Below are positions 1-7,533 of a stretch of DNA of 64,000 bases, piece after piece; position 1 is the stretch's first letter; each line of letters opens with the position of its first letter. The position numbers were made by a program, and so were the translations under genes. The notes under the pieces were generated by a model that was not told where the DNA came from, ran no database searches, and saw only the letters and a program-made list of their open reading frames with translations. The DNA comes from Selenomonadales bacterium (GTDB lineage Bacteria; Bacillota; Negativicutes; Sporomusales; UBA7701): assembly GCA_018434945.1 (NCBI GenBank), contig JAHDOI010000031.1, forward strand, positions 1 through 64,000. The letters run 5' to 3'.

Positions 1-4
1 GGGG

Positions 5-175
5 CTACACTCTAAGCACCGAAGTCCATGCTTCAGTAAGACCCCGTAGCTCTCCGACTTCTTTGAGGATATTATCGCAAAGTTCCGGAGGTACGTAAAC
101 CATCTCCAGTTGGTCAAGATTACTATACTAGTAAGACCGCCAACGAGCGTCAAGGCGAACCCAAGCTCCAACCGC
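5..175 (-). pseudogene. Possible remnant of a four-helix-bundle protein
   Basis: On the minus strand an open tail ends in a TAG at 7..5 and reads ...LDQLEMVYVPPELCDN..., followed by KEVGELRGLTEAW. Upstream in the same frame is GAWVRLDARW, interrupted by one in-frame TAG at 130..128. The spacing of these pieces resembles the C-terminal half of the small four-helix-bundle (23S rRNA intervening-sequence type) proteins, which have a G-S-x-x-E-L-x-x-Q-L block and then a helical tail. No intact start or first half is visible. It could equally be chance coding in a spacer. Confidence 0.25.
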
Positions 176-378
176 CTGAAGCGGAATAAATAAAGCAACG
201 CCATAAATTGAGCCCGGCTGTGAAAATTGAGCAGCGGGGCTGATTTTATGGGGGGAAATAGGCAATTTGTTGATAGTTTGGCGGGAAAAATGACGCTTTG
301 TGGCGAAAACCAACAGATATGTGAAAGTGTGGGACGCAGCGGATAGCGGCTGTTATTGGGCCGACGGGAGGTTGGCGG
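176..378. other. Spacer upstream of the autotransporter gene
   Basis: This AT-richer stretch has no convincing gene. Its last part carries the GGGAGG ribosome binding site (about 366-371) for the GTG-start autotransporter. No clear sigmaA promoter was recognised. Confidence 0.4.
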
Positions 379-3300
379 GTGCGACTGAAAAAGTGGTGGC
401 GGTATTGGTTTAGCGGGTTTATTTGCGCGTGCTTTTTGCTGGGCGGGGGCGGACGGGCCGCCTGGGGCGCGGATGCGGAGTCTTTCAGGACGCCGGAGTA
501 TTACGCCAGTACGGGTCTGGCGCTGATAAACGCGGCGGATGCGTACGCGCTGGGATTTACGGGCCGGGGGATTACGCTCGGCGTCTGCGACGATTTTGTG
601 CAGTTTTATCATGCGGAGTTCGCCGGCAAGAGTTATCTGGTGTATGTCGGCGGTCCTCCGCAAGGGTACGACTGGCTTGGGAACAACCACGGCACGCATG
701 TGGCCGGCATCATGGCCGCCGCGAAGAACAACGCGGGGATGCATGGCCTGGCGTTCGGCGCCGATCTTCTGTCGGGGAACTTTCTGACTTCCGCCGCCGC
801 GTATTACGGCTTCAATAACAATGCCAGCGTGCGGGTGATCAACAATAGCTGGGGAATACCATTATATATCGACTCGATCGGCGAAGGGAAAAGCGCCACC
901 CTGGCGTTTGTGAACAGTATTTCGACCGATTATGCCACTTTGCGGGAGAGCATCGTCAGTTACGACAAGGTGCTGGTTTTTGCGGCGGGCAATAACGGCC
1001 ATACGACCCCGGGCGCGGTGGCGCTGCTGCCGTATATGTACCGGGATACGGCGGGCAATTTCATCAATGTGATCGCTTTGAACAGCGGGGCGTTTACCGC
1101 CGGCGCCGCTTCGGCGGGCACGAACGCGGTGGCGGTGTTCAGCGATCTGAGCAAGTATGTGGAGGAGAACAGTATTTCCGCGCCGGGGTGGAATATCAAT
1201 TCGGCCGATTCCGGCACCGGCGGCTATGTGCTCATGTCGGGGACTTCGATGGCGGCGCCTTATGTTACCGCCGCGGCGGGGCTGGTGCAGCAGGCGTTCC
1301 CGTATATGAACGGCCGCCAGATCGCGGACACCGTGCTGTCGACGGCGAACAGCAGCTTTGCGCTGCCGGAATTCACCCTCACGCTGCAGGAGGATTACGC
1401 CAATCCGAAGGTGCTCGACGAGACTACCAAGACCATTTCCAGAACGAATTTGTTTTATTTCGGCGCCAAGCCGGCCACGGCCGCGGAAATCGAAGACGAT
1501 CTGCGGGCGTATTACAGCGCGAACAGCGCGTATCTTAGCAGTTCTTACGGGCTGACGACGGTCGACCAGTTTCTGGCGGTGACGCTGAATGTTTATGAGA
1601 ATACGCCGCGGGAGATGGTTTTCGGGCAGGGACTGCTGGATGCGGGCAAGGCGGTGGAAGGGCCGGCGCTGCTCAACGCCCGGCGGCTGGAGGCGGGCAG
1701 CTTCAGCCCGGCGGCTGCTTACGGAAGGAACCAGGCGCTGTATAAGATCAATACGCGGGGTTATGACAGCGTGTGGAGCAACGATATCGGCGAGCGGCGC
1801 GTCGGCCTGCTGGCGGCGGGCAGCGCTTATGAGGATCTGCGCAGTATTTACGCTTATTATATCCAGGGCGATGTTATCAACGGCTTTACTCAGGGGCAGG
1901 CGTATATCGACGAATATAACGCCCGGGTGGCGGCCAGCGGTCTGCAGGATCTGCCGGTGGGGCTTTATAAGGAGGGGGCCGGTACGCTGGCCCTGACGGG
2001 CGATAATACGTATCAGGGCAGCAGCGTCGCCGCCGGCGGGGTTTTGCAGATCGACGGCTCGGTGGCGGGGGATGCTTATAGTGTGGCGGACGGTACTGTC
2101 GCCGGTGCGGGGACGATCGCCGGGGATCTGCATAATTTTTCGATTGTGCGGGCAGGCAGCTACGGCGCGCCGGGGACGCTGCGGGTGGGCGGCAATCTGG
2201 CCGGCGGCGGCAAGTTCGCTGTCGCGGTGGCGAATAATGTCGCCGGCAGGGTCGCCGTGACCGGGACGGCCGATGTCGAGGGCTCAAGCTTCACGCCGGT
2301 CGCCGGCAGCGTTTACAGCCCGGACGGCGTTTACACGGTGCTGACCGCCGGCGGCGGTATCAGCGGCAGTTTCGTTTCGGCGGCGTTTACGGGGATGCTG
2401 AGCGCGTCCGGGTCGCACGACGGGGCGACGGCATCGATGCATTTGACGCGCAGCAACAATGTCGTTGCCGCCGGCGGCCGTCAGCAGGGAACATATACGC
2501 AGATGAATTCGATGTATGATGCGCTTGCCGGGACGGCGGCGCAGCGGCAGCTGGACGCGCTGTTCAGTCTGGACGCCGCTGCCGCGGGGGCGGCGCTGAC
2601 GGAGATTTACGGCGGCGCCCAGCTGAACCAGGCGTCGCTGGTTCAGCGCAGCACGATGATGGGCGGCGCCCTGTCGGCGCGCCTGAGCCAGGCCAAGCAG
2701 AGCCATGATGTCGCAGTGGAGATCGCGATGCCGGGGTTTGCCGCGAGCGATATTACCGCCAAGGCGGTTATTCCCCTGCAGCTTGACGCGCAGAACAGCT
2801 GGTGGGCGAAGCTGAGCCGCAGCGGCGGCGTTTTGAGCGCTTACGCGGACGCTCCTGAGCTGAAATCGCAGAATTTCGGCGTGACGCTGGGGCGGGACTG
2901 GAAGAGCGCGCCCAACTGGCGGACGGGCTGGCTGTTCGCTTATGAGAAGAGCGATGTGACGTCTTCGGCGGCGAGGAGCAAAATCTACGATTACCGCCTG
3001 GGGGTGTATGGCGGCTACAGCAAAGGGGCCTTCGATCTGCAGACTTTTCTCGCCTACGGGCAGCAGAACAACGCGGCGACCCGTTATCTGCAGCAGCTGG
3101 GGCTGACGGCGGACAGCCGCTACAACAGCAACACCTGGAGCTTCGGGTTGGCGGCGAAGTATAATCTGCAGCACGCCAGGGAGACGGTCTGGCAGCTGAG
3201 CCCTTACGCCGGCGCGGCGGTGACCCGCTACAGCCAGAACGGCTACGGTGAAAGCGGCGCGGGCGTGTATAACCAGGAGGCGGACGGACTGACCAACACC

Positions 3301-3606
3301 TATAGCGCGGGGGAAGCCGGCCTGGAGCTGAAGCGGACATTGCCCAAGGGGTATTATACCGTCAATGTGGGCTACAAGAAGATTTTCGGCGGTTACAACC
3401 CGGAGATGACGGTGGCCTATAGCGGCAATCCCGGGGAGAAGCTGAAGATAAGCGGCAGCAGGCAGGACCGGGAGTTTTTGGTCTGGGGCCTGGAGGCGGA
3501 GGGGCGCATGGGCCCCGCCTGGACGATAAGCGGCCGGGTGGGCGGCGAGATCGGCAGCCACAGCCGCTACTGGAACGCGTCGGTCATGGCCAGGCATGTC
3601 TGGTAG
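379..3606 (+). CDS. Autotransporter subtilisin-like serine protease (S8)
   Basis: This 1075-residue protein starts at GTG behind GGGAGG. It has a signal peptide (about 1-31), then an S8 subtilase domain (about 45-330) with Asp71 or Asp72, His104 in NNHGTHVAG, oxyanion Asn205 in AAGNNG and Ser290 in GTSMAAP. A passenger follows with a typical autotransporter beta-strand repeat near 545-575 (GAGTLALTGDNTY). The last about 280 residues form an autotransporter beta-barrel that ends in an aromatic residue (HVW), as outer-membrane barrels do. The family is exported through the Sec system, inserts its barrel in the outer membrane and exposes or releases the protease. Its presence implies a diderm cell. 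The substrate is unknown. It stands alone, and the next gene has its own signals. Confidence 0.93.
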   Translation: MRLKKWWRYWFSGFICACFLLGGGGRAAWGADAESFRTPEYYASTGLALINAADAYALGFTGRGITLGVCDDFVQFYHAEFAGKSYLVYVGGPPQGYDWLGNNHGTHVAGIMAAAKNNAGMHGLAFGADLLSGNFLTSAAAYYGFNNNASVRVINNSWGIPLYIDSIGEGKSATLAFVNSISTDYATLRESIVSYDKVLVFAAGNNGHTTPGAVALLPYMYRDTAGNFINVIALNSGAFTAGAASAGTNAVAVFSDLSKYVEENSISAPGWNINSADSGTGGYVLMSGTSMAAPYVTAAAGLVQQAFPYMNGRQIADTVLSTANSSFALPEFTLTLQEDYANPKVLDETTKTISRTNLFYFGAKPATAAEIEDDLRAYYSANSAYLSSSYGLTTVDQFLAVTLNVYENTPREMVFGQGLLDAGKAVEGPALLNARRLEAGSFSPAAAYGRNQALYKINTRGYDSVWSNDIGERRVGLLAAGSAYEDLRSIYAYYIQGDVINGFTQGQAYIDEYNARVAASGLQDLPVGLYKEGAGTLALTGDNTYQGSSVAAGGVLQIDGSVAGDAYSVADGTVAGAGTIAGDLHNFSIVRAGSYGAPGTLRVGGNLAGGGKFAVAVANNVAGRVAVTGTADVEGSSFTPVAGSVYSPDGVYTVLTAGGGISGSFVSAAFTGMLSASGSHDGATASMHLTRSNNVVAAGGRQQGTYTQMNSMYDALAGTAAQRQLDALFSLDAAAAGAALTEIYGGAQLNQASLVQRSTMMGGALSARLSQAKQSHDVAVEIAMPGFAASDITAKAVIPLQLDAQNSWWAKLSRSGGVLSAYADAPELKSQNFGVTLGRDWKSAPNWRTGWLFAYEKSDVTSSAARSKIYDYRLGVYGGYSKGAFDLQTFLAYGQQNNAATRYLQQLGLTADSRYNSNTWSFGLAAKYNLQHARETVWQLSPYAGAAVTRYSQNGYGESGAGVYNQEADGLTNTYSAGEAGLELKRTLPKGYYTVNVGYKKIFGGYNPEMTVAYSGNPGEKLKISGSRQDREFLVWGLEAEGRMGPAWTISGRVGGEIGSHSRYWNASVMARHVW

Positions 3607-3734
3607 GGGAGGATGGGGAGCGGCAAGGGCAAAGGCCCCGGGCCTGAGGGGTGTCCGAAAGCCCGGTTTCGTGGTACAATAACTTGTATACGGCTGCCGG
3701 TTTCGCGGCAGCGGCGGCAGGGGAGGGTAAGAAT

Positions 3735-3899
3735 GTGGCAACATCGACGATGATCCAACTCGCGCTCCTGGTCGTCGTGGTTCTGGCGGGCGCTTTCGCG
3801 GCGTACTGCGCGAAGAAGCATCGCAGCGAGTATATCGAGGGCTGTATCTACGCCGGGGTGGCCGCATTAGGGCTGGCCATAATGCTCGGTATCGGGTAA
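3735..3899 (+). CDS. Small two-helix membrane protein
   Basis: This 54-residue protein starts at GTG 3735 behind a GGGAGG site at about 3721-3726. It has one hydrophobic helix near the N-terminus (LALLVVVVLAGAF), a short basic and polar loop with one Cys (AYCAKKHRSEY), and a second helix (YAGVAALGLAIMLGIG). The in-frame ATG at 3651 lies upstream of a TACAAT -10-like box at 3675-3680, so the internal GTG is preferred. A strong terminator follows directly, so it seems to be a one-gene unit. The family is not recognised. Confidence 0.55.
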   Translation: MATSTMIQLALLVVVVLAGAFAAYCAKKHRSEYIEGCIYAGVAALGLAIMLGIG

Positions 3900-3924
3900 G
3901 CTGCACCAGTGCAAGCGTAAACAG

Positions 3925-3962
3925 AGCCCCGTCAGGCGATACGGACGCCGGACGGGGCTTTT
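3925..3962 (+). terminator. Rho-independent terminator after the small membrane protein
   Basis: A GC-rich hairpin with arms AGCCCCGTC and GACGGGGCT is followed by TTTT. It is nearly identical to the hairpin at 4383-4418, including flanking bases. Confidence 0.85.
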
Positions 3963-4076
3963 CGCAGGCGATTTTAAGGCTGAAGGGGCGGAGGGGAGGA
4001 TGGGGAATCCTGGACGGGAGACGGGGGCGGTGATATACTTACAGAGGTACATATTATATAACGGAGGTAGAAACAG

Positions 4077-4319
4077 ATGAGCATTGAATCGGCAACTGCC
4101 TTTCTTAAGAAGGCGAGGACAGATGAAGCGTATTCCGAGCAGCTGAAGTCTTGCAAAAATGTGCCGCAGTTTTTGGAGCAGGCTGCCAAGGCTGGCTATT
4201 ATTTCACGCAGAAAGAGCTGACCGACGCCTGCGGCAATGTGGAAGAGTGGCTGGGCGCAGGGGCAGGGGTATGGGGCCATTCCGTCGTGGGTAAGTCGGA
4301 ATGCGTCGAGTATAAATAG
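4077..4319 (+). CDS. Nif11-domain peptide
   Basis: This 80-residue protein starts at ATG behind ACGGAGG. Residues 1-50 follow the Nif11 leader pattern: SIESATAFLKK, then a charged helix, then AAKAGYYFTQKEL. A glycine-rich turn (WLGAGAG) and a 16-residue tail with one Cys follow. Nif11-type leaders serve as leader regions of ribosomally made, modified peptides, and the GAGAG stretch could act like a double-glycine cleavage site. No modifying enzyme, peptidase or exporter gene lies nearby, so a precursor role is only inferred. It may instead be a stand-alone Nif11-like protein. It is a monocistronic unit, bounded on both sides by copies of the same terminator. Confidence 0.65.
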   Translation: MSIESATAFLKKARTDEAYSEQLKSCKNVPQFLEQAAKAGYYFTQKELTDACGNVEEWLGAGAGVWGHSVVGKSECVEYK

Positions 4320-4382
4320 ACTCAGGCAAACGACATCCCAATATGGAGCGGGATAGGCCGAACCGTCCCGCAGGCGCAAATA

Positions 4383-4418
4383 AAGCCCCGTCAGGCGATA
4401 CCGCCGGACGGGGCTTTT
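4383..4418 (+). terminator. Rho-independent terminator after the Nif11 peptide gene
   Basis: The hairpin AGCCCCGTC..GACGGGGCT with trailing TTTT is a second copy of the 3925-3962 terminator. The bases after the T run (CGCAGGCGATTT) are also shared. Confidence 0.85.
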
Positions 4419-4490
4419 CGCAGGCGATTTGGCAGTGAAAAGCATATTAAAGCCCCAGCGAGTTGATTTCGCCGGGGTTTATTTTCGTGT

Positions 4491-5042
4491 TCATTTATTT
4501 TTCTTTTTGTCTTCGAGGCAGAAGGTTACGACGGATTCGGCGGCTTGGGTGAGGATGTGGCTGCCGAGGGCGGTAAGCATGGCTTCGTCTTTTTTCAGTT
4601 CGCGCAGTTTTTCGGTTTCGGCGTCCGAGCCGGCTTGGCGCGCGACCTGCTCGACGACCCAGCCGCCGACGATGGCTTCGGCGCTGGCGGAGGTGACGTT
4701 GAGTTTGCTGAAGAGGTGGTGGGCGTCGTTGGCGTAAGAGTCGCGGCGCCAGTTTTCGAGCTCGGCTTTGATGGCTTCGGTGGTGGGGCGGCGCCGGGGC
4801 TCGGGGAAGTACATGTTGGCGCCGAGCATGGCCATGACGGCGAAGGCGACGGTGTAGTGGTAGTGGTAGGTTTCTTTGAGGGGGCCGTCGGCGAGGGGCC
4901 GGAGGGCGGGGTGGCGGGCGCAGAGGGGCGCGGCGCCGGTGAGGGCCTGGCGGCGCGCTTCGGCGAGGAGTTTGCGGGCGGCGTCGCGGTCTTTTTCGGT
5001 GCAGGGGAGATAGCGGGAGACGAACCAGTCGCGGATGTTCAC
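4491..5042 (-). CDS. Hypothetical protein of the feo operon
   Basis: This 183-residue soluble protein starts at GTG 5042 behind GGAGG. It lies 13 bases after feoB on the same strand, so it is probably co-transcribed with feoAB. It is helical and charged, with a His/Tyr cluster (ETYHYHYTVAF) near residue 60, an Arg/Pro stretch (EPRRRPTT) and a lysine-rich end (EDKKKNK). No family was recognised, and it does not resemble FeoC winged-helix proteins. Position suggests a link with ferrous iron uptake, but no function can be assigned. Confidence 0.75.
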   Translation of the reverse strand: MNIRDWFVSRYLPCTEKDRDAARKLLAEARRQALTGAAPLCARHPALRPLADGPLKETYHYHYTVAFAVMAMLGANMYFPEPRRRPTTEAIKAELENWRRDSYANDAHHLFSKLNVTSASAEAIVGGWVVEQVARQAGSDAETEKLRELKKDEAMLTALGSHILTQAAESVVTFCLEDKKKNK

Positions 5043-5055
5043 AAGGTACCTCCGG

Positions 5056-6957
5056 TCAGATGAAGAGCTTTCCGATGTTATACGACAGCAGGCCGAGGAG
5101 GACGGAGAGGAGGATGCTGCCGTAGACGCTGGCGATGGCGACGGACCAGTTGCGCAGTTCCTGGTAGATGGTGATGACGGTGGCGAGGCAGGGGATGTAG
5201 GTCATGTAGACGACGAGGAATGTGAAGGCGGCGAGCGGGGAGATGTGGCTGGTGAGGACGTTGGCGAGGCCGCCGTCGCCGGTGGTCTGGTAGATGACGC
5301 CGAGGGTGGTGAGGGCGGATTCTTTGGCGGGGATGCCGGCGATGAGGGCGACGATGAGCTGCCAGTCGAGGCCGAAGAGGGCGCCGACGGGTTCGAGGGC
5401 GAGGCCGATGCGGGCGAGGTAGGTGTTTTCGAAGGGGCCGGCGGGGAAGGAGGAGAGGTACCAGACGACGATGGAGGAGAGGATGATGACGTTGCGGATG
5501 CGTTTTAGGAAGTGGAGGGTGCGGGCGCCGGTGTCGAGGAGGAGGTGTTTGACGTCGGGGAGGTGGTAGACGGGGACTTCGGAGATGAAGGGGGAGGATT
5601 CGTCGTCGGCGGTGACGACGAGGCGGGCGACGAAGGCGACGGTGGCCATCATGGCGACGCTGGTGGCGAGGAGGGCGAGCATGACGAGGGTGGCGCTGCC
5701 GGAGGGGAAGAAGGCGGAGACCATGAAGACCATGACGCCGAGGCGGGCGGAGCAGGGGGCGTAGGAGCTGGCGAGGACGGCGACGAGGCGGTCGTAGCGG
5801 CTGGTGAGGATGCGCGACGCGAGGATGCCGCTGACGTTGCAGCTGTAGCCGGCGACGAGGGGGATGAAGATTTTGCCGTTGAGGCCGATGGCTGTCATGA
5901 CGCGGTCCATGAGGAAGGCGACGCGGACGATGTAGCCGGTGTCCTGGATGATATGGTAGACGAGGAAGAACATGGCGATCTGGGGGAGGAAGCCGAGGGT
6001 GGCGCCGAGGCCGCTCAAAAGGCCTTCGGCGATGAGGCTGACGGCGAGGTCGGGGACGCCCCAGGCGGGGAGGTGGGTGAGGGAGGCTTCGGTGAGCCAG
6101 TCGAAGAGGGCGCCGATGAGGTCGGAGAGGGGCCGGCTGACGGAGAAGGTGAGGTAGAAGAGGGCGGCGAAGACGACGAGCATGATGGGGACGCCCCAGA
6201 TGCGGTGGAGCGCCCAGCGGTCGAGCTTGTCGGTGACGGATTCGGTGGGGTGGTGGACGAGGCAGCGGGCGGCGAGGGCGGCGGCGGCGGCGTAGCGGGC
6301 GTTGATGATTTCGACCTGGAGTTCTTCGTCGCTTTCTTCGACGGCTTCGACGGCGCGCCAGCGGGCGAGGCCGGTGCGGTCGCTTTGGGCGGCGGCGGCG
6401 GCGATGGCCGCTTCGACGGCGGGGGGGTAGGGGACTGTGTAGGCGGGGGCGGCTTCGCGGTCGGCGACGGCGAAGAGGGCCTCATATAAAGCGGCGGCGT
6501 CCAGTTGTCCTGTCGCCACCGCGGGTATGACGGGGATGCCGAGGAGCGCGGCGAGCCTGGCGTGGTCGATTACGATGCCGTGTTCGCCGGCGGCGTCGAT
6601 TTTGTTGAGGAGGACGACGACGCGGCCGTAGCGTTCGAGGGCTTCGAGGGCCAGGTAGAGGTTGCGTTCGAGGTTGAGGGCGTCGACGATGACGAGGACG
6701 ACGTCGGGTGGGTCGGCGCGAAGGTGCTTGTCCACGAGGGTTTCGGCCCGCGAGGCGTGGCCGAAGCCGTAGACGCCGGGCAGGTCGGTGAAGCTGATTT
6801 CGCGGCCGCGGTAGGCGACTTTGGTGGTGCAGGCTTCGGTGGTTTTGCCGCACCAGTTGCCGATGAGCTGGGCCGCGCCGGTGAGGGCGTTGAAGAGGGA
6901 GCTTTTGCCGACGTTGGGGTTGCCGACGAGGTCGACGGAGAGGGATTTTTTTGTCAT
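5056..6957 (-). CDS. feoB: Ferrous iron transporter FeoB
   Basis: This 633-residue inner-membrane Fe(II) transporter has an N-terminal GTPase domain. G1 is GNPNVGKS (12-19), G3 is DLPG (58-61) and G4 is NKID (118-121). After a helical linker the rest is a polytopic membrane region with two gate (nucleoside-recognition-like) segments; the second contains IPAKESALTTLG. Length is at the shorter end for the family. The G2 region reads NWCGKTTEA where most FeoB proteins have NW-P-G-V-T-V-E. It follows feoA by one base and is probably repressed by Fur through the box at 7215-7229. Confidence 0.95.
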   Translation of the reverse strand: MTKKSLSVDLVGNPNVGKSSLFNALTGAAQLIGNWCGKTTEACTTKVAYRGREISFTDLPGVYGFGHASRAETLVDKHLRADPPDVVLVIVDALNLERNLYLALEALERYGRVVVLLNKIDAAGEHGIVIDHARLAALLGIPVIPAVATGQLDAAALYEALFAVADREAAPAYTVPYPPAVEAAIAAAAAQSDRTGLARWRAVEAVEESDEELQVEIINARYAAAAALAARCLVHHPTESVTDKLDRWALHRIWGVPIMLVVFAALFYLTFSVSRPLSDLIGALFDWLTEASLTHLPAWGVPDLAVSLIAEGLLSGLGATLGFLPQIAMFFLVYHIIQDTGYIVRVAFLMDRVMTAIGLNGKIFIPLVAGYSCNVSGILASRILTSRYDRLVAVLASSYAPCSARLGVMVFMVSAFFPSGSATLVMLALLATSVAMMATVAFVARLVVTADDESSPFISEVPVYHLPDVKHLLLDTGARTLHFLKRIRNVIILSSIVVWYLSSFPAGPFENTYLARIGLALEPVGALFGLDWQLIVALIAGIPAKESALTTLGVIYQTTGDGGLANVLTSHISPLAAFTFLVVYMTYIPCLATVITIYQELRNWSVAIASVYGSILLSVLLGLLSYNIGKLFI

Positions 6958-6958
6958 G

Positions 6959-7198
6959 TCAGCCTTCCTTGACGACGGCGATGTTTTTGGCTTCGGCCTG
7001 GCGAAGGGCGAGCTTGGCGCCGCGGACGGCGATCTCGACCGGGTCGGCCAGGGGGGCGCGGCGGAGCACTTCGATGGGGGTGCCGGGGGTGATGCCCATC
7101 TGCAGAAGGCGCAGGCGCGCTTTGCCTTTGCCGATTATGCGGGTGACTTTGAGGGCGTCTTTTTCGGCTGCCATGTCGAGGGTTATTTCGCCGCTCAT
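6959..7198 (-). CDS. feoA: FeoA domain protein
   Basis: This 79-residue SH3-like FeoA protein supports FeoB-dependent ferrous iron uptake in the cytoplasm. The sequence includes the usual block LLQMGITPGTPIEVLRRAPL and a closing LALRQAEAKNIAV. The ATG at 7198 is chosen because GGGGAGG lies just upstream at 7204-7210; a longer reading from TTG 7213 would place the start inside that site and next to the Fur box. The gene is first in feoA-feoB-hypothetical. Confidence 0.92.
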   Translation of the reverse strand: MSGEITLDMAAEKDALKVTRIIGKGKARLRLLQMGITPGTPIEVLRRAPLADPVEIAVRGAKLALRQAEAKNIAVVKEG

Positions 7199-7214
7199 CG
7201 TTTTCCTCCCCAAA

Positions 7215-7229
7215 TGATAAACATTATCA
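7215..7229. promoter_or_regulatory. Fur-like operator upstream of feoA
   Basis: TGATAA-ACA-TTATCA is a perfect 6-3-6 palindrome that closely matches the core of the Fur box (7-1-7 type). It lies between the feoA ribosome binding site and its promoter, where iron-bound Fur would block transcription. Confidence 0.75.
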
Positions 7230-7244
7230 ATATCTTACATTAAT

Positions 7245-7272
7245 ATTATACCGCAAATACGGGTTAGGATAA
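7245..7272 (-). promoter_or_regulatory. sigmaA-type promoter for feoAB
   Basis: On the minus strand a TTATCC -35-like box (7272..7267) is followed after 16 bases by TATAAT (7250..7245). The start point would fall at the edge of the Fur-like palindrome. Confidence 0.5.
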
Positions 7273-7308
7273 ATGGGGGACGGGAATTTTTTTCGCGGGC
7301 GGAGATAT

Positions 7309-7463
7309 TTGGGCGGGACGGCGGCTGGCGGGGCGAGGCGGCGCCGGGGCGGGGGAAGGAGGCGGGGGGAGGCGGGAGGCGCGGGAAGGAGGCGGGGAGG
7401 CGCCGAAGAAGCGCGGGAGAGGCGGGCGCGGGCGGCGGGGAGGAATCGGCGGGAGGGAGGCGG
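7309..7463. other. Extremely G-rich non-coding tract
   Basis: About 150 bases on the plus strand are almost entirely G, A and C, with dozens of GGG or GGGG runs separated by one to five bases. The track is free of T for long stretches. It separates divergent feoA and the EamA gene and does not code for a plausible protein. Such a pattern could form G-quadruplexes or an R-loop. Confidence 0.6.
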
Positions 7464-7533
7464 AATATTATAGTGCATGCCGACGGCTGTTTTCGCCCGG
7501 CATGTATATTGCTGCCCCACAGACGGAGGAGTA

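Noticed and set aside
2284-3906. Minus-strand frame of 540 codons opposite the autotransporter barrel
   Set aside because: It crosses the autotransporter gene end, the small membrane gene and part of the terminator region and has no recognisable motif.
5512-6489. Very acidic plus-strand frame opposite feoB
   Set aside because: It is a Gly/Asp/Glu-rich shadow of the FeoB coding sequence and has no ribosome binding site or homology pattern.
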